From an uncultured Acidobacteriota bacterium (GTDB taxonomy: Bacteria; Acidobacteriota; Terriglobia; Terriglobales; Acidobacteriaceae), in NCBI GenBank assembly GCA_903832295.1, contig CAILAZ010000208.1, positions 1 through 43,457 on the forward strand: a stretch of 43,457 nt of DNA, read 5' to 3'. A program made the translations under genes and the position numbers. Under the pieces are notes generated by a model, which worked only from the letters and a program-made list of their open reading frames with translations, did no database searches and was not told where the DNA came from. This document shows positions 1-9,200 of this stretch, one piece after another. The stretch's first letter is position 1. Each line of letters opens with the position of its first letter.

Positions 1-1765
1 AGCTTCGCCAGACCCGCTCAGCTGGGGCGTGCCGGGGCTGCAATTCTCCGACTACACGAGCCTGAGCGACGTCACGCCTTCGCAACGCGACTCACAGACG
101 TATTCGCTCAGCGAGAATTTTGGTTGGGTGCGAGGCAAGCACCACCTCCATTTTGGAACCGACTATCGGTGGATTGACAATAAGGCATATGCCAGCGCGA
201 ACCCGCGAGGCACCTTCACGTTCACCGGATCCTCTACCGGGCAATACTTGAACGGCAGCGAGGTCTCGGGCACTGGAAACGACTTTGCGGACTTCCTGCT
301 GGGCTATGCACAGCAGGTGACACTTGCATACTCCACAGTGCACAACCAGTTCTTCGCACACAGCTACGACTTCTTTATGCAGGATGATTGGCGCGCCCGC
401 GGGAACCTGACGCTCAATTTCGGACTGCGCTACGAATTCATCTCACCCTACCGCGATGCTCACGACCAGTTGCAGAACCTGCTTGCGCAATTCGATGCGG
501 CAGGCAAGTTTACGGGGGTATCCACGGTGAACCCGGCGCAGGCATATGGTCGGGCCCTGGTGAATCCAGACCGCAACAATGTTGCTCCACGGCTGGGCAT
601 TGCGTGGAGGCCGTGGGGAACGAAGACCGTGGTACGCGCCGGATACAGCATTAATTACAACCTGGGGCAGTACGGGACTATTGTGCAGAGCCTTGCGGCA
701 CACCCTCCCTGTGCGGATGATGCCACGCCATGTGCGGTCACCGAGACGAAGGTGGCCCCTGCAACCGGGCAGAGCACCCTGAAGCTGGCGACCGGGCTGA
801 AGTCGAATGGCGCAGTTGCGACCTCGAACAACTATGGAATTGATCCACACTATCGCACGGCCTACGTGCAGATGTGGAATGTGAACATTCAGCGGGAACT
901 GACTCCGACGCTGTTGCTGAACGTTGGCTACACGGGAAGCAAGGGAAGTGCCCTCGACATGTTGCGCGCACCGAATCGCGGGCCGGCGGGATTGAAGATT
1001 CCCACGGTGGAGGCATTCAACTGGGAGACGTCTCAGGGTTCATCGATCCTGCATGCGGGTTCCATCCGCCTCCGCAAGCGAATGTCGCGGGGAGTCTCCG
1101 TGGGCGGCACCTACACGTATTCGAAGTCGATTGATAACGCCTCTTCAATCGGCGGCGGCGCGCAGGTGGTGGCGCAGGACGATACGAATCTGCGCGCCGA
1201 ACGCGGGCTCTCGAGTTTTGACCAGCGCCACAAACTCACTGGCGACTGGCTGCTGGAATTGCCCTGGGGCGAAGGGCGAAAGTGGCTTACCAAGCCGGGC
1301 CTCACTCAGAAGATTCTGGGCGACTGGATGCTGCAGAGCACCTTCAGCGTGGCTTCGGGAACTCCCTTCACGGCAAGGGTATTGGGAAATGCGTCCGATG
1401 TGGCGCGGGGAACGAACGGCACGTTGCGCGCCGACTACAACGGGGAGGCGATTCAGATAGGGAATCGCAGCCTCAAGCACTGGTTCAACACGGCGGCATT
1501 CACAGTTCCCGCAGCCAATACCTACGGGAATTCGGGGAGGAACACGATCATCGGACCTGGCAGCGTGCTGATGAGCCTCGCTCTCTCCAAGAACATTCCA
1601 ATGAAGGATTCAACCGGACTGGAGATGCGAGCCGAGGCGGCCAACGTGCTCAATCATCCGAACTATTCGAGCATTGATAGCACTGTGAACTCTCCAACCT
1701 TTGGAGAGGTGACCAGCGTGGGATCGATGCGCAAGATGACGCTCTCTCTGAGATACCGCTTCTAG
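1..1765 (+). CDS. TonB-dependent receptor, Oar-like, C-terminal part (5' truncated by window)
   Basis: This is the outer-membrane beta-barrel part of a TonB-dependent receptor. The frame is open from base 2, so the first GTG at 29 is internal and the true start lies upstream of the window. The visible protein of about 588 residues has alternating amphipathic strands, barrel phrases such as NFGLRYEF and LRAGYSINYN-like strands, and ends in LSLRYRF, with a terminal Phe as in a BAM recognition signal. The plug and any carboxypeptidase-regulatory N-domain are missing. Barrels of this kind are numerous in Acidobacteriota and usually import large substrates such as oligosaccharides, peptides or siderophores; the substrate cannot be read here. 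The VWFA-related gene follows 26 nt downstream on the same strand and is probably co-transcribed. Confidence 0.85.
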   Translation, partial: ASPDPLSWGVPGLQFSDYTSLSDVTPSQRDSQTYSLSENFGWVRGKHHLHFGTDYRWIDNKAYASANPRGTFTFTGSSTGQYLNGSEVSGTGNDFADFLLGYAQQVTLAYSTVHNQFFAHSYDFFMQDDWRARGNLTLNFGLRYEFISPYRDAHDQLQNLLAQFDAAGKFTGVSTVNPAQAYGRALVNPDRNNVAPRLGIAWRPWGTKTVVRAGYSINYNLGQYGTIVQSLAAHPPCADDATPCAVTETKVAPATGQSTLKLATGLKSNGAVATSNNYGIDPHYRTAYVQMWNVNIQRELTPTLLLNVGYTGSKGSALDMLRAPNRGPAGLKIPTVEAFNWETSQGSSILHAGSIRLRKRMSRGVSVGGTYTYSKSIDNASSIGGGAQVVAQDDTNLRAERGLSSFDQRHKLTGDWLLELPWGEGRKWLTKPGLTQKILGDWMLQSTFSVASGTPFTARVLGNASDVARGTNGTLRADYNGEAIQIGNRSLKHWFNTAAFTVPAANTYGNSGRNTIIGPGSVLMSLALSKNIPMKDSTGLEMRAEAANVLNHPNYSSIDSTVNSPTFGEVTSVGSMRKMTLSLRYRF

Positions 1766-1791
1766 ACGATGCACGGGATGGAGTTCTGGCG

Positions 1792-3951
1792 ATGATGAAT
1801 TGCAGAAACGAATTCGTTCGCAAGGCACTGACGCTCGCTCTGTGTGGCTCGATGCTAGCGCCACAGGCGCTTGCACAGCAGGCCCGCTCCGGCGACAGCG
1901 GTTTCACCTTCAAGGTGACGAGCGAATTAGTACTGGTAAGTGTCACCGTGCGCGACAAAAGGGGCGAACTGGTTCGCGGATTGAAACAGAGCGATTTTAC
2001 GGTACTTGAAGACGGCAAGGCGCAGCACGTCCAGAGCTTCGATATTGAGGATGTGACGAGCTTTGCGCAACACGCAACGGAGGGAGGCCCAGCGCAGGCA
2101 GAATTGGCGGCGGGAAAGACGGATCTGCTTACCAGCAAGACGGCGCCAGCACGCGAAGTGCTGAAGGACCGCAGGTTGATTGTTCTGTTTCTCGACCTTA
2201 GCTCGCTTCAGAGCGATGACAGCGATCGCGCCGTAGAGAGCGCCAAGAACTTCGTTGCAAAGCAGATGACTCCCGCGGACCTGGTGAGCATCGTGACCTT
2301 CGACACTTCGCTGAAGGTGGCACAGGACTTCACCACCGATCGAAAATTGCTGACGTCGGCGCTGGAGCGAGTTGCGGGAAACGAGGGAAGCGGGCAGGAG
2401 ACCGGAACGACCGGCGCCAGCGAGGGAACGGCGGACGACGCAGGTTCGTTTGTGGCCGATGACACCGACTACAACATCTTCAACACCGATCTGCGGCTTC
2501 AGGCTCTCTCCACCATTGCGAAGAATCTCTCCGGTATCGATCAGAAGAAATCGATTCTCTATTTCAGCAGCGGAATGACAAAGACCGGGATCGAAAACCA
2601 GGCACAGCTCCGCGCGGCGGTGAACGCCGCCGTACGCTCAAACGTGTCGATCTACGCGGTGGATTCTCGCGGTCTCGAGGCGATGCCTCCTGGCGGCGGC
2701 GCCAGCACGGCCAGTTTGCGCGGCGTATCCGCCTACAGCGGCGCGGCGGTGCAGAACGATCTGGACTCGAACTTCGCCAGCCAGGAGACGCTTGTTACCA
2801 TAGCGAACGATACGGGCGGCAAGGCCTTCCTCGACTCCAATGACTTCAGCAAGGCTTACACGAAGGTGCAGGCGGATAGCGAGACCTACTACGTGCTGGG
2901 CTATCGCAGTTCCAATTCGAACAAGGATGGACACTTCCGTCGTATCCAGGTGAAGCTGAACCGGAGCGATGTGAAGCTGGAGTATCGCATGGGGTACTAC
3001 GGGCCGCGCGATTTCCAACACTTTACAAAGGAGGATCGTGAGGAGCAGTTGCAGGAAGAACTGCTGTCCGATTTGGCGAACACGGATCTTCCCGTGTACC
3101 TGGCGGCAGGCTACTTCCGTAGCGGCGAAGGCAAGTTCTATGTGCCGGTCTCTATCATCGTTCCGGGCTCAGCGCTGGCCATGCAGCGCGACAAGGACAA
3201 AGCCTCGCTTGACGTTCTGGGAGTGGTGCGCGACAAGGAGACCAAGTTCCCGGTGGGCAATGTGCGTGACAACATCAAGCTTACGGTTGAACAGACCCTG
3301 AGCGTGACAGCAGGTGCAACTGCCACTTCCGATGCGACGAAAACGGAGAAGGCAATGATTCCTCAGCCGCCCACGGCAGAGGCTCCCAAGCGCAGGAATG
3401 TGCAATACAACACTGGCTTCCTGCTGCCCCCGGGACGGTACCACCTGAAGTTTGTCGTGCGCGAAAACCAGAACGGGCGGGTAGGAACTTTTGAGACGGA
3501 CCTGGTCGTTCCGGACCTGCGCAAAGAGAAGCTGAAGATGAGTTCCGTGATGCTCTCCAGCCAGAAGGCACCGGCAGGAAAGAAATCACAGTCCAATCCC
3601 CTGGTAAGCGACGGTCAGGAGATCATTCCGAATATTGCCCACGTCTTTACGCCGGAGCAGTCAATGACGCTCTACTATGAGGTCTATGAACCGGCAAAAT
3701 CGGCGGAGAAGAAAGACTCGATTCATCTGCTGACCAATATTCAGTTCTTCCGCGGCAAGGTGAAGGTTTATGAGACCCCGCTGGTGGTGGCGGAGCACCT
3801 GAACGCCGCCGATCGCAAGGCGGCTGCCTTTCAGTTTGAAGTGCCAATGCACGCGCTTAATCCCGGTTGGTACACCTGTCAGGTCAATGTGATTGATGAT
3901 GCGGGTGCTGTGTTTGCGTTCCCGCGAACGCGGGTGCTGGTGAGGCCGTAG
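1792..3951 (+). CDS. Secreted VWFA-related protein (Acidobacterial type, TIGR03436-like)
   Basis: A 719-residue exported protein. ATG 1792 is preceded by GGAG at 1780-1783. An N-terminal signal peptide (about residues 1-28, ending ALAQQ) is followed by a conserved segment (about 40-85: VTSELVLVSVTVRDKRG, then a FTVLEDGK phrase) found before the von Willebrand A domain in the VWFA-related family expanded in Acidobacteriota. The VWA-like fold spans roughly 125-400: first strand LIVLFLDLSS, then VSIVTFDTS, ILYFSSGMTKTG and SIYAVDSRG. The MIDAS motif DxSxS is incomplete: Asp135 and Ser137 are present but the third position is Leu139, so metal binding is doubtful. The C-terminal 300 residues look like beta-rich extracellular domains and are otherwise unrecognised. 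It sits between a TonB receptor and a secreted peptidase, which suggests a surface or periplasmic binding role; the ligand is unknown. Confidence 0.85.
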   Translation: MMNCRNEFVRKALTLALCGSMLAPQALAQQARSGDSGFTFKVTSELVLVSVTVRDKRGELVRGLKQSDFTVLEDGKAQHVQSFDIEDVTSFAQHATEGGPAQAELAAGKTDLLTSKTAPAREVLKDRRLIVLFLDLSSLQSDDSDRAVESAKNFVAKQMTPADLVSIVTFDTSLKVAQDFTTDRKLLTSALERVAGNEGSGQETGTTGASEGTADDAGSFVADDTDYNIFNTDLRLQALSTIAKNLSGIDQKKSILYFSSGMTKTGIENQAQLRAAVNAAVRSNVSIYAVDSRGLEAMPPGGGASTASLRGVSAYSGAAVQNDLDSNFASQETLVTIANDTGGKAFLDSNDFSKAYTKVQADSETYYVLGYRSSNSNKDGHFRRIQVKLNRSDVKLEYRMGYYGPRDFQHFTKEDREEQLQEELLSDLANTDLPVYLAAGYFRSGEGKFYVPVSIIVPGSALAMQRDKDKASLDVLGVVRDKETKFPVGNVRDNIKLTVEQTLSVTAGATATSDATKTEKAMIPQPPTAEAPKRRNVQYNTGFLLPPGRYHLKFVVRENQNGRVGTFETDLVVPDLRKEKLKMSSVMLSSQKAPAGKKSQSNPLVSDGQEIIPNIAHVFTPEQSMTLYYEVYEPAKSAEKKDSIHLLTNIQFFRGKVKVYETPLVVAEHLNAADRKAAAFQFEVPMHALNPGWYTCQVNVIDDAGAVFAFPRTRVLVRP

Positions 3952-4041
3952 CAGGTTCCCGGACGACGCTGGAAGGCCGGGTCTTGCCGTATCTCGCGTA
4001 TGCGCATAAGCTGTGAGGCACTCACAGTTTTCGAGGCCTCG

Positions 4042-6195
4042 ATGACAAGATCCGTTTGCAGTCCACTATTTGTGGCGACGCTGTTGCTCTGTACAGGAAG
4101 CGGTCTGGCACAGCAGAATGTTGGAGTGAAGAAGTTTGATTATCCCCCAGCTCCCACCAGCAACCAGGTAGATGATTACCATGGCACCCATGTCTCCGAT
4201 CCGTATCGGCCATTGGAAGACCCCGATTCCGCGCCGACTCGGGCGTGGATTGGAGCCGAGAACAAGCTGACATTCGGCTACCTGGAGCAGATTCCCGCAC
4301 GAGAGAAGATTCGTGCGCGCTTGAAGGATCTGCTCAACTACGAGCGCTACTCCGTGCCTGAAAAGAAGGGCAAGAGGTATTTCTACTCGCATAACAGCGG
4401 CCTGCAAAACCAGAGTGTTCTCTATTGGATGCCCTCATTGGATGCCGAGCCTAGAGTTCTGCTAGATCCCAATACGCTCTCTGCCGATGGCACGGTAGCA
4501 ATCGGCGGCATGGACATCAGCGATGATGGTGAGCTCATCGCCTATAGCCTGGCAACTTCCGGTTCAGACTGGCACGAGTGGCATGTGCGAGAGGTGGCGA
4601 CCGGAAGGGATTTGCCTGACCTGATCAAGTGGTCGAAGTTCTCGGGTGCGTCTTTCAGCAAAGACGGCAAGGGATTTTTCTACAGCCGTTATGACGAGCC
4701 AAAAGAACAATCCATGCTGAGGGACGCCAACTACTACCAGAAGCTCTATTACCACAAGCTGGGTACGCCGCAATCGGCAGACATGCTGATCTACAAACGC
4801 GACGATCACAAGGAGTGGGGATTTGGCGGCGTGGTCACAGAGGACGGCAAGTACCTGGTCATCTTTGTCAGCGAAGGCACCGATCCGAAGAACCGGATTT
4901 ACTACAAAGATCTGACCAAGCCGGATAGCCCGGTGATTGCGCTGTTGGACGAAAAGGACGCGGTTTATAACTTCATCGATAACGATGGGCCAGTCTTCTG
5001 GTTTGTCACCAACCTCCACGCGCCGTTGAGCAAAGTGATTGCGATTGATACACGAAATCCTGGACGCGAGCAATGGAAGACCCTCATCCCCGAATCCCAG
5101 GAGACCTTGTTAAGCGCGGGGGTGGTGGACAATAAGTTCGTTGCCAGCTACCTGAAGGATGCGCATAGCGAAGTCCGAATCTTCGGACTGGACGGCAAGT
5201 TCCTGCGCGCTGTGGAGATGCCCGGAATTGGCACGGTAGGAGGCTTTGGCGGCAAACGCACTGACAAAGAGAGTTTCTATTCCTACACCAGCTACTCAAC
5301 CCCTGCTACCATCTATCGCTACGATTTGGAGCGTGGCACGAGCACGGTCTTCCGTAAACCGGTAGTGAAGTTCAACCCCGAAGATTACGAGACGAAGCAG
5401 GTTTTCTATACGAGTAAGGACGGTACCCGCGTTCCGATGTTCATCACGGCCCGGAAAGGCGCAAAGCTGGACGGGAATAATCCAACGCTGCTCTATGGTT
5501 ACGGCGGCTTTGACATCTCATTGACGCCGGCGTTCAGCGCGGGCAACCTGGTGTGGATGGAGATGGGCGGAGTGTATGTGCAGGCAAACCTGCGCGGCGG
5601 CGGCGAGTACGGCGAGCCGTGGCATTTGGCGGGAACGAAGCTGAAGAAGCAGAACGTGTTTGATGATTTCATCGCGGCTGCCGAATGGCTGATCGCCAAC
5701 AAGTACACGCAGCCAGCTAAACTTGCCATCAGCGGACGCAGTAACGGAGGACTCCTGGTGGGGGCCTGTATGGCGCAGCGTCCGGAGCTGTATGGGGCCG
5801 CTCTGCCCGGCGTCGGCGTGATGGACATGTTGCGCTTCCATAAGTTCACAATCGGCTGGGCATGGACGTCGGACTACGGATCATCGGATGATGCGGCAGA
5901 GTTTGCAGCAATCTACAAATACTCTCCGCTGCACAATCTGAAAGCGGGCACAAAGTATCCGGCCACGCTGATCGTGACAGCGGATCACGATGACCGCGTG
6001 GTTCCGGCGCACAGTTTCAAATTCGCAGCAACACTGCAAGCGGCACAGGCTGGAGACGCTCCGGTTCTGATTCGCATTGAAACCAAGGCTGGGCACGGTG
6101 CAGGCAAGCCTATCTCCAAGGCAATCGAGGAGATCACCGACGAGTGGAGCTTCCTGGTAAAGAGCCTTGGAATGAAGGCTGACTGGACGAAGTAA
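4042..6195 (+). CDS. Prolyl oligopeptidase family S9A serine peptidase, exported
   Basis: A prolyl oligopeptidase that would cut short proline-containing peptides after Pro, probably in the periplasm or outside. The frame opens at 4000, but I prefer ATG 4042 because it gives a clean signal peptide (MTRSVCSPLFVATLLL...GLAQQ); ATG 4000 would put 14 residues before it. That leaves 717 residues, the usual S9A length of about 700 plus a signal. The N-terminal part holds the family phrases DPYRPLED and W-I-x-AEN, then a seven-bladed propeller region. The C-terminal alpha/beta hydrolase domain carries all catalytic elements: Ser in GRSNGGLL (codon 5740-5742), Asp in TADHDDRVVP and His in ETKAGHGAGKP. 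It may process peptides entering through the upstream TonB receptor; this is inference from position only. A strong hairpin follows at 6217. Confidence 0.95.
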   Translation: MTRSVCSPLFVATLLLCTGSGLAQQNVGVKKFDYPPAPTSNQVDDYHGTHVSDPYRPLEDPDSAPTRAWIGAENKLTFGYLEQIPAREKIRARLKDLLNYERYSVPEKKGKRYFYSHNSGLQNQSVLYWMPSLDAEPRVLLDPNTLSADGTVAIGGMDISDDGELIAYSLATSGSDWHEWHVREVATGRDLPDLIKWSKFSGASFSKDGKGFFYSRYDEPKEQSMLRDANYYQKLYYHKLGTPQSADMLIYKRDDHKEWGFGGVVTEDGKYLVIFVSEGTDPKNRIYYKDLTKPDSPVIALLDEKDAVYNFIDNDGPVFWFVTNLHAPLSKVIAIDTRNPGREQWKTLIPESQETLLSAGVVDNKFVASYLKDAHSEVRIFGLDGKFLRAVEMPGIGTVGGFGGKRTDKESFYSYTSYSTPATIYRYDLERGTSTVFRKPVVKFNPEDYETKQVFYTSKDGTRVPMFITARKGAKLDGNNPTLLYGYGGFDISLTPAFSAGNLVWMEMGGVYVQANLRGGGEYGEPWHLAGTKLKKQNVFDDFIAAAEWLIANKYTQPAKLAISGRSNGGLLVGACMAQRPELYGAALPGVGVMDMLRFHKFTIGWAWTSDYGSSDDAAEFAAIYKYSPLHNLKAGTKYPATLIVTADHDDRVVPAHSFKFAATLQAAQAGDAPVLIRIETKAGHGAGKPISKAIEEITDEWSFLVKSLGMKADWTK

Positions 6196-6216
6196 CCAGG
6201 TTGTTGGCAGAACGAA

Positions 6217-6243
6217 GAAGGCCACCTCGGCGAGGTGGCCTTC
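6217..6243. terminator. Bidirectional hairpin terminator between convergent genes
   Basis: A perfect inverted repeat, GAAGGCCACCTCG then CGAGGTGGCCTTC with one base between, lies between the stop codons of the prolyl oligopeptidase (+) and bcsC (-). The stem is 13 bp on paper; a real loop needs the innermost pairs open. The minus-strand exit is T-rich (TTCTTCGTT), so it fits bcsC best. No uninterrupted T-tract is present on either side. Confidence 0.75.
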
Positions 6244-6259
6244 TGACTTGCTGCTGCAT

Positions 6260-9200
6260 CTAGGGCAAGCGGAAGAACTGCGCACCCTTCCAATCCGGAA
6301 TCGAGTTCAATTGCAGATCGTAATTGCTGGGCGACTGCATCATGAGGTATCGGATCGTGAAGCCTACGGTCTGCGATGAATAGTCCGCCGTGTTGTTGGC
6401 GTTCACAAACGCTCCGATATACCAGTTTGGAGCCATGCGGTACCCCATCTTGAATTCCAGATTGTAATTGGCACCGGTTTTTGACTGACCGGGATAGTAG
6501 GGACCGGCCTGCTGCTGCTTGAGCGGCGAAAGCGGGAAATAGGCGGACTGGTCCTCAGAAAAGAACTGTGAACCTAAGCTGCCCGCAATTGAATACTCCA
6601 TCCTGTCCCACTTGCCTACCCAGCGGATGGGAGCATTGAACAGGAAGTAGCTTTGTGGGCTGAAGTATCCTCCCTGGCCCAGCGTGAAGTAGCGCAGGTT
6701 CTGGTCATAGTGCATGCCCGTCAAGTTCATACCGACGGTGAGCCTTCCCTGCGGACGTTCAAGAATCTTCCAGTACGTGCCGGTAGTGCCGCTGATGCGA
6801 GTGTTGTTCGCGACATTGTGTCCGGTGAGTTTGTCATAGCCGAACTGTGCGTAAATGCCGGAGTTTCCACCGCCCCAGTTTCCGCTTCCCTGCACCCCGG
6901 TTGACATGACTCCGCCCCAGATAAGCCCTGTGCCAGGGTCCTGCGTTCCCGAGTAGGAGAGAAGCGTGTCATTGAGCGCGGTACGGTTCAACTGGACGGT
7001 GAAGGGACCACCCATCACTCTCCAACGGAGACCTGCCTCGAAGTTACGTACCCAGAATCCCTCTGGCGTCATGCCGAGCATCGCACCGAAGTTCTGAGTG
7101 GAGATTTGCACATCGGCCGCTGCGCCAGCGGCGGACTGAGAGGCAAAGCTTACGCCCTTGCCCAAAGTTCCGAGGCGAAGGTTGCTGGTGCCGTCAGGCT
7201 GCCCTGAGTAGATGAAGGTCGGCTTGAAATCAACCCCGACACGCAGTCCCTCGCCGAGCATGAAACTGCCGCTGATTGCGCCCTGCTCCGTGATCGCCCG
7301 ATCGAAACCGGCCGAGCCGCTGCGGCTGCCAACGATGGTTCCCGCACCGAAGAACGGTGTATTGCGGGAGTGCACGGCCGCAATCTCATCTTCGATTTCC
7401 TGTCGCTCGCCCTGGTGTTTGCCCGGAGAGATAAAGGTACTGTCCCAACGCGAGGTCTTATGTTCAATCAATTGGCCCAAGGCCAGGTCCGTATCTTGCT
7501 GCGAGGTAGTTCCCCGGCGCGGGATCATCTCCTCGGCAGGTTGCTGAGCCGCAGGTGGCGCAACGGGAGAATCGCTGCTGCGTTGTGGCGTGGAATCCTG
7601 TGGCTCATACTCCATGCTGCCGGTACGCATGGAAATGGGGCGAGTCTGGGGGTGCTCTTGCACCAGCGGCGCAGGATCCTGATCTTGTTTGGGCTTTGTT
7701 TGCTTCTTGCGATTGGTTGAGGGCGCAGCCGGAGAAGAGAAGGGCGGCAATTCAGCGTCACTTGTATTCATCCTCTGGCGGATAGCCTTAGGAACTGGCG
7801 GCAAAGAAGTCTCAACGGGTACGCTCGCTGCTGGAACCTGTGTCCTCGGTGTGTACACGCGCGTCAAGCTGTTGCGGTTGATCTGCGGCAACTCGCCGTC
7901 AGGCATGAGAAGTTTGGCGAGGCTCTGGGTGGCTTGTGTCTGGTGTGGTACTTCCTTGCCCTGTCCTAAAATGCCGAATAGCGAATCGCGTGCGCTATCA
8001 GGGGGCATGGCTTCCAGAGCGGCTGCCCAGTATGCCTGGGCCTTTCCGTAATCTCCACGCGCCGCGGCTTGCTTGCCCGCGACTTCCAACAACTGCGGGC
8101 TCTTGGGCCAGCGCTGCAATGCTGTCTTGGTCCAATGCTCTGCAAGTTGGTTGGCCTGCACGCTCATTGCGGCGCCGATTGCACCGATGTAGTCATCGAC
8201 CTCGGCATCTTGCATGCCCCACTTCTCATAGACCAGGAGAGCCCGGCGGGTGTCGCCGGTGCGCAGGAACATTCCCGCCAGTCCAGCGCGAATCTTATTG
8301 TCCTGAGGGAGGGCCTGTGCGGCCGCGGTAAGAATGGAGATGGCGCGTTGCTCATCGCCAGACTCCAGCGACTGCTGGGAACGGCGCAGACTCCAAGTGG
8401 ACCAGATCTTGCGAACGCTTTCGCGCTGCCCAGGCGTGAGGTCATTCCGCAGATTGATCGTGGTGAGCAATGCATACAACTCTTTCTCGCGACCGTCTGC
8501 GTCAAGGTAGCTCCACGCAAGCTGAACATCCAGATCTGCAGGAGGCTGCTTGCGCATGACATCGTAAGGCCAGCGGGCTTCCTGCAAGAGGCGAATGCCG
8601 CCCTCGCTGTCGCCGATGGCAACGTGCACGGAAGCCATCAAAGCCAGGTAGTTTGCATCCTTTTCCAGAATCTTGCGGACCTTATCGGGCATGCGTTCTG
8701 CCTCGGCTAGAGCGCGGTCATCATCTTTCTGCTCATGAAGCCCGTTCAGATAGCCACGCCATGCATCCGGGTCGTTCTCATTCTGGTCCACGATGTTCTG
8801 GTAGAGTTCGCTGGCTTTATCGAGCCGTCCCTGATGCATATAGACGTTGGCCAGTTGAAGCTGCGTATTGACCTGTGCGCTATGCGGCAACCCGGGAAGA
8901 TCGAGTGCCTTGTGAAGGAATGCTTCTGCGCTATCGAACTGGCCCTCCGCGATGTAGATCGCGGCGATTGAGTTGAGGAACGGTCCGGAGCGAACCGCCT
9001 GCGAATAGATGCCCTGGGGCATGGTCTTGATGGCGGCGATGGCGCGCGAATAGTCGTTGATCCGGAGGTAAGCCGCGAGCAGTCCTTGCCATGCATTCAG
9101 GTTATCCGGGTTTCGATCGGCTACGCGTTTGAAGAATGCAGCGGCCTCGGAGGCTTGTCCCTGGTCCAACATGGTGTTGGCGAACTGCAATTGGATCTCC

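Noticed and set aside
6217..6243. Similar hairpins at 6217, 31121, 34559 and 42782 as a dispersed repeat family
   Set aside because: Stem sequences differ and each lies just after a stop codon, so independent terminators explain them.
8069..8710. 213-codon plus-strand open frame within bcsC
   Set aside because: It lies opposite continuous TPR repeats; periodic high-GC coding sequence commonly leaves long antisense frames.
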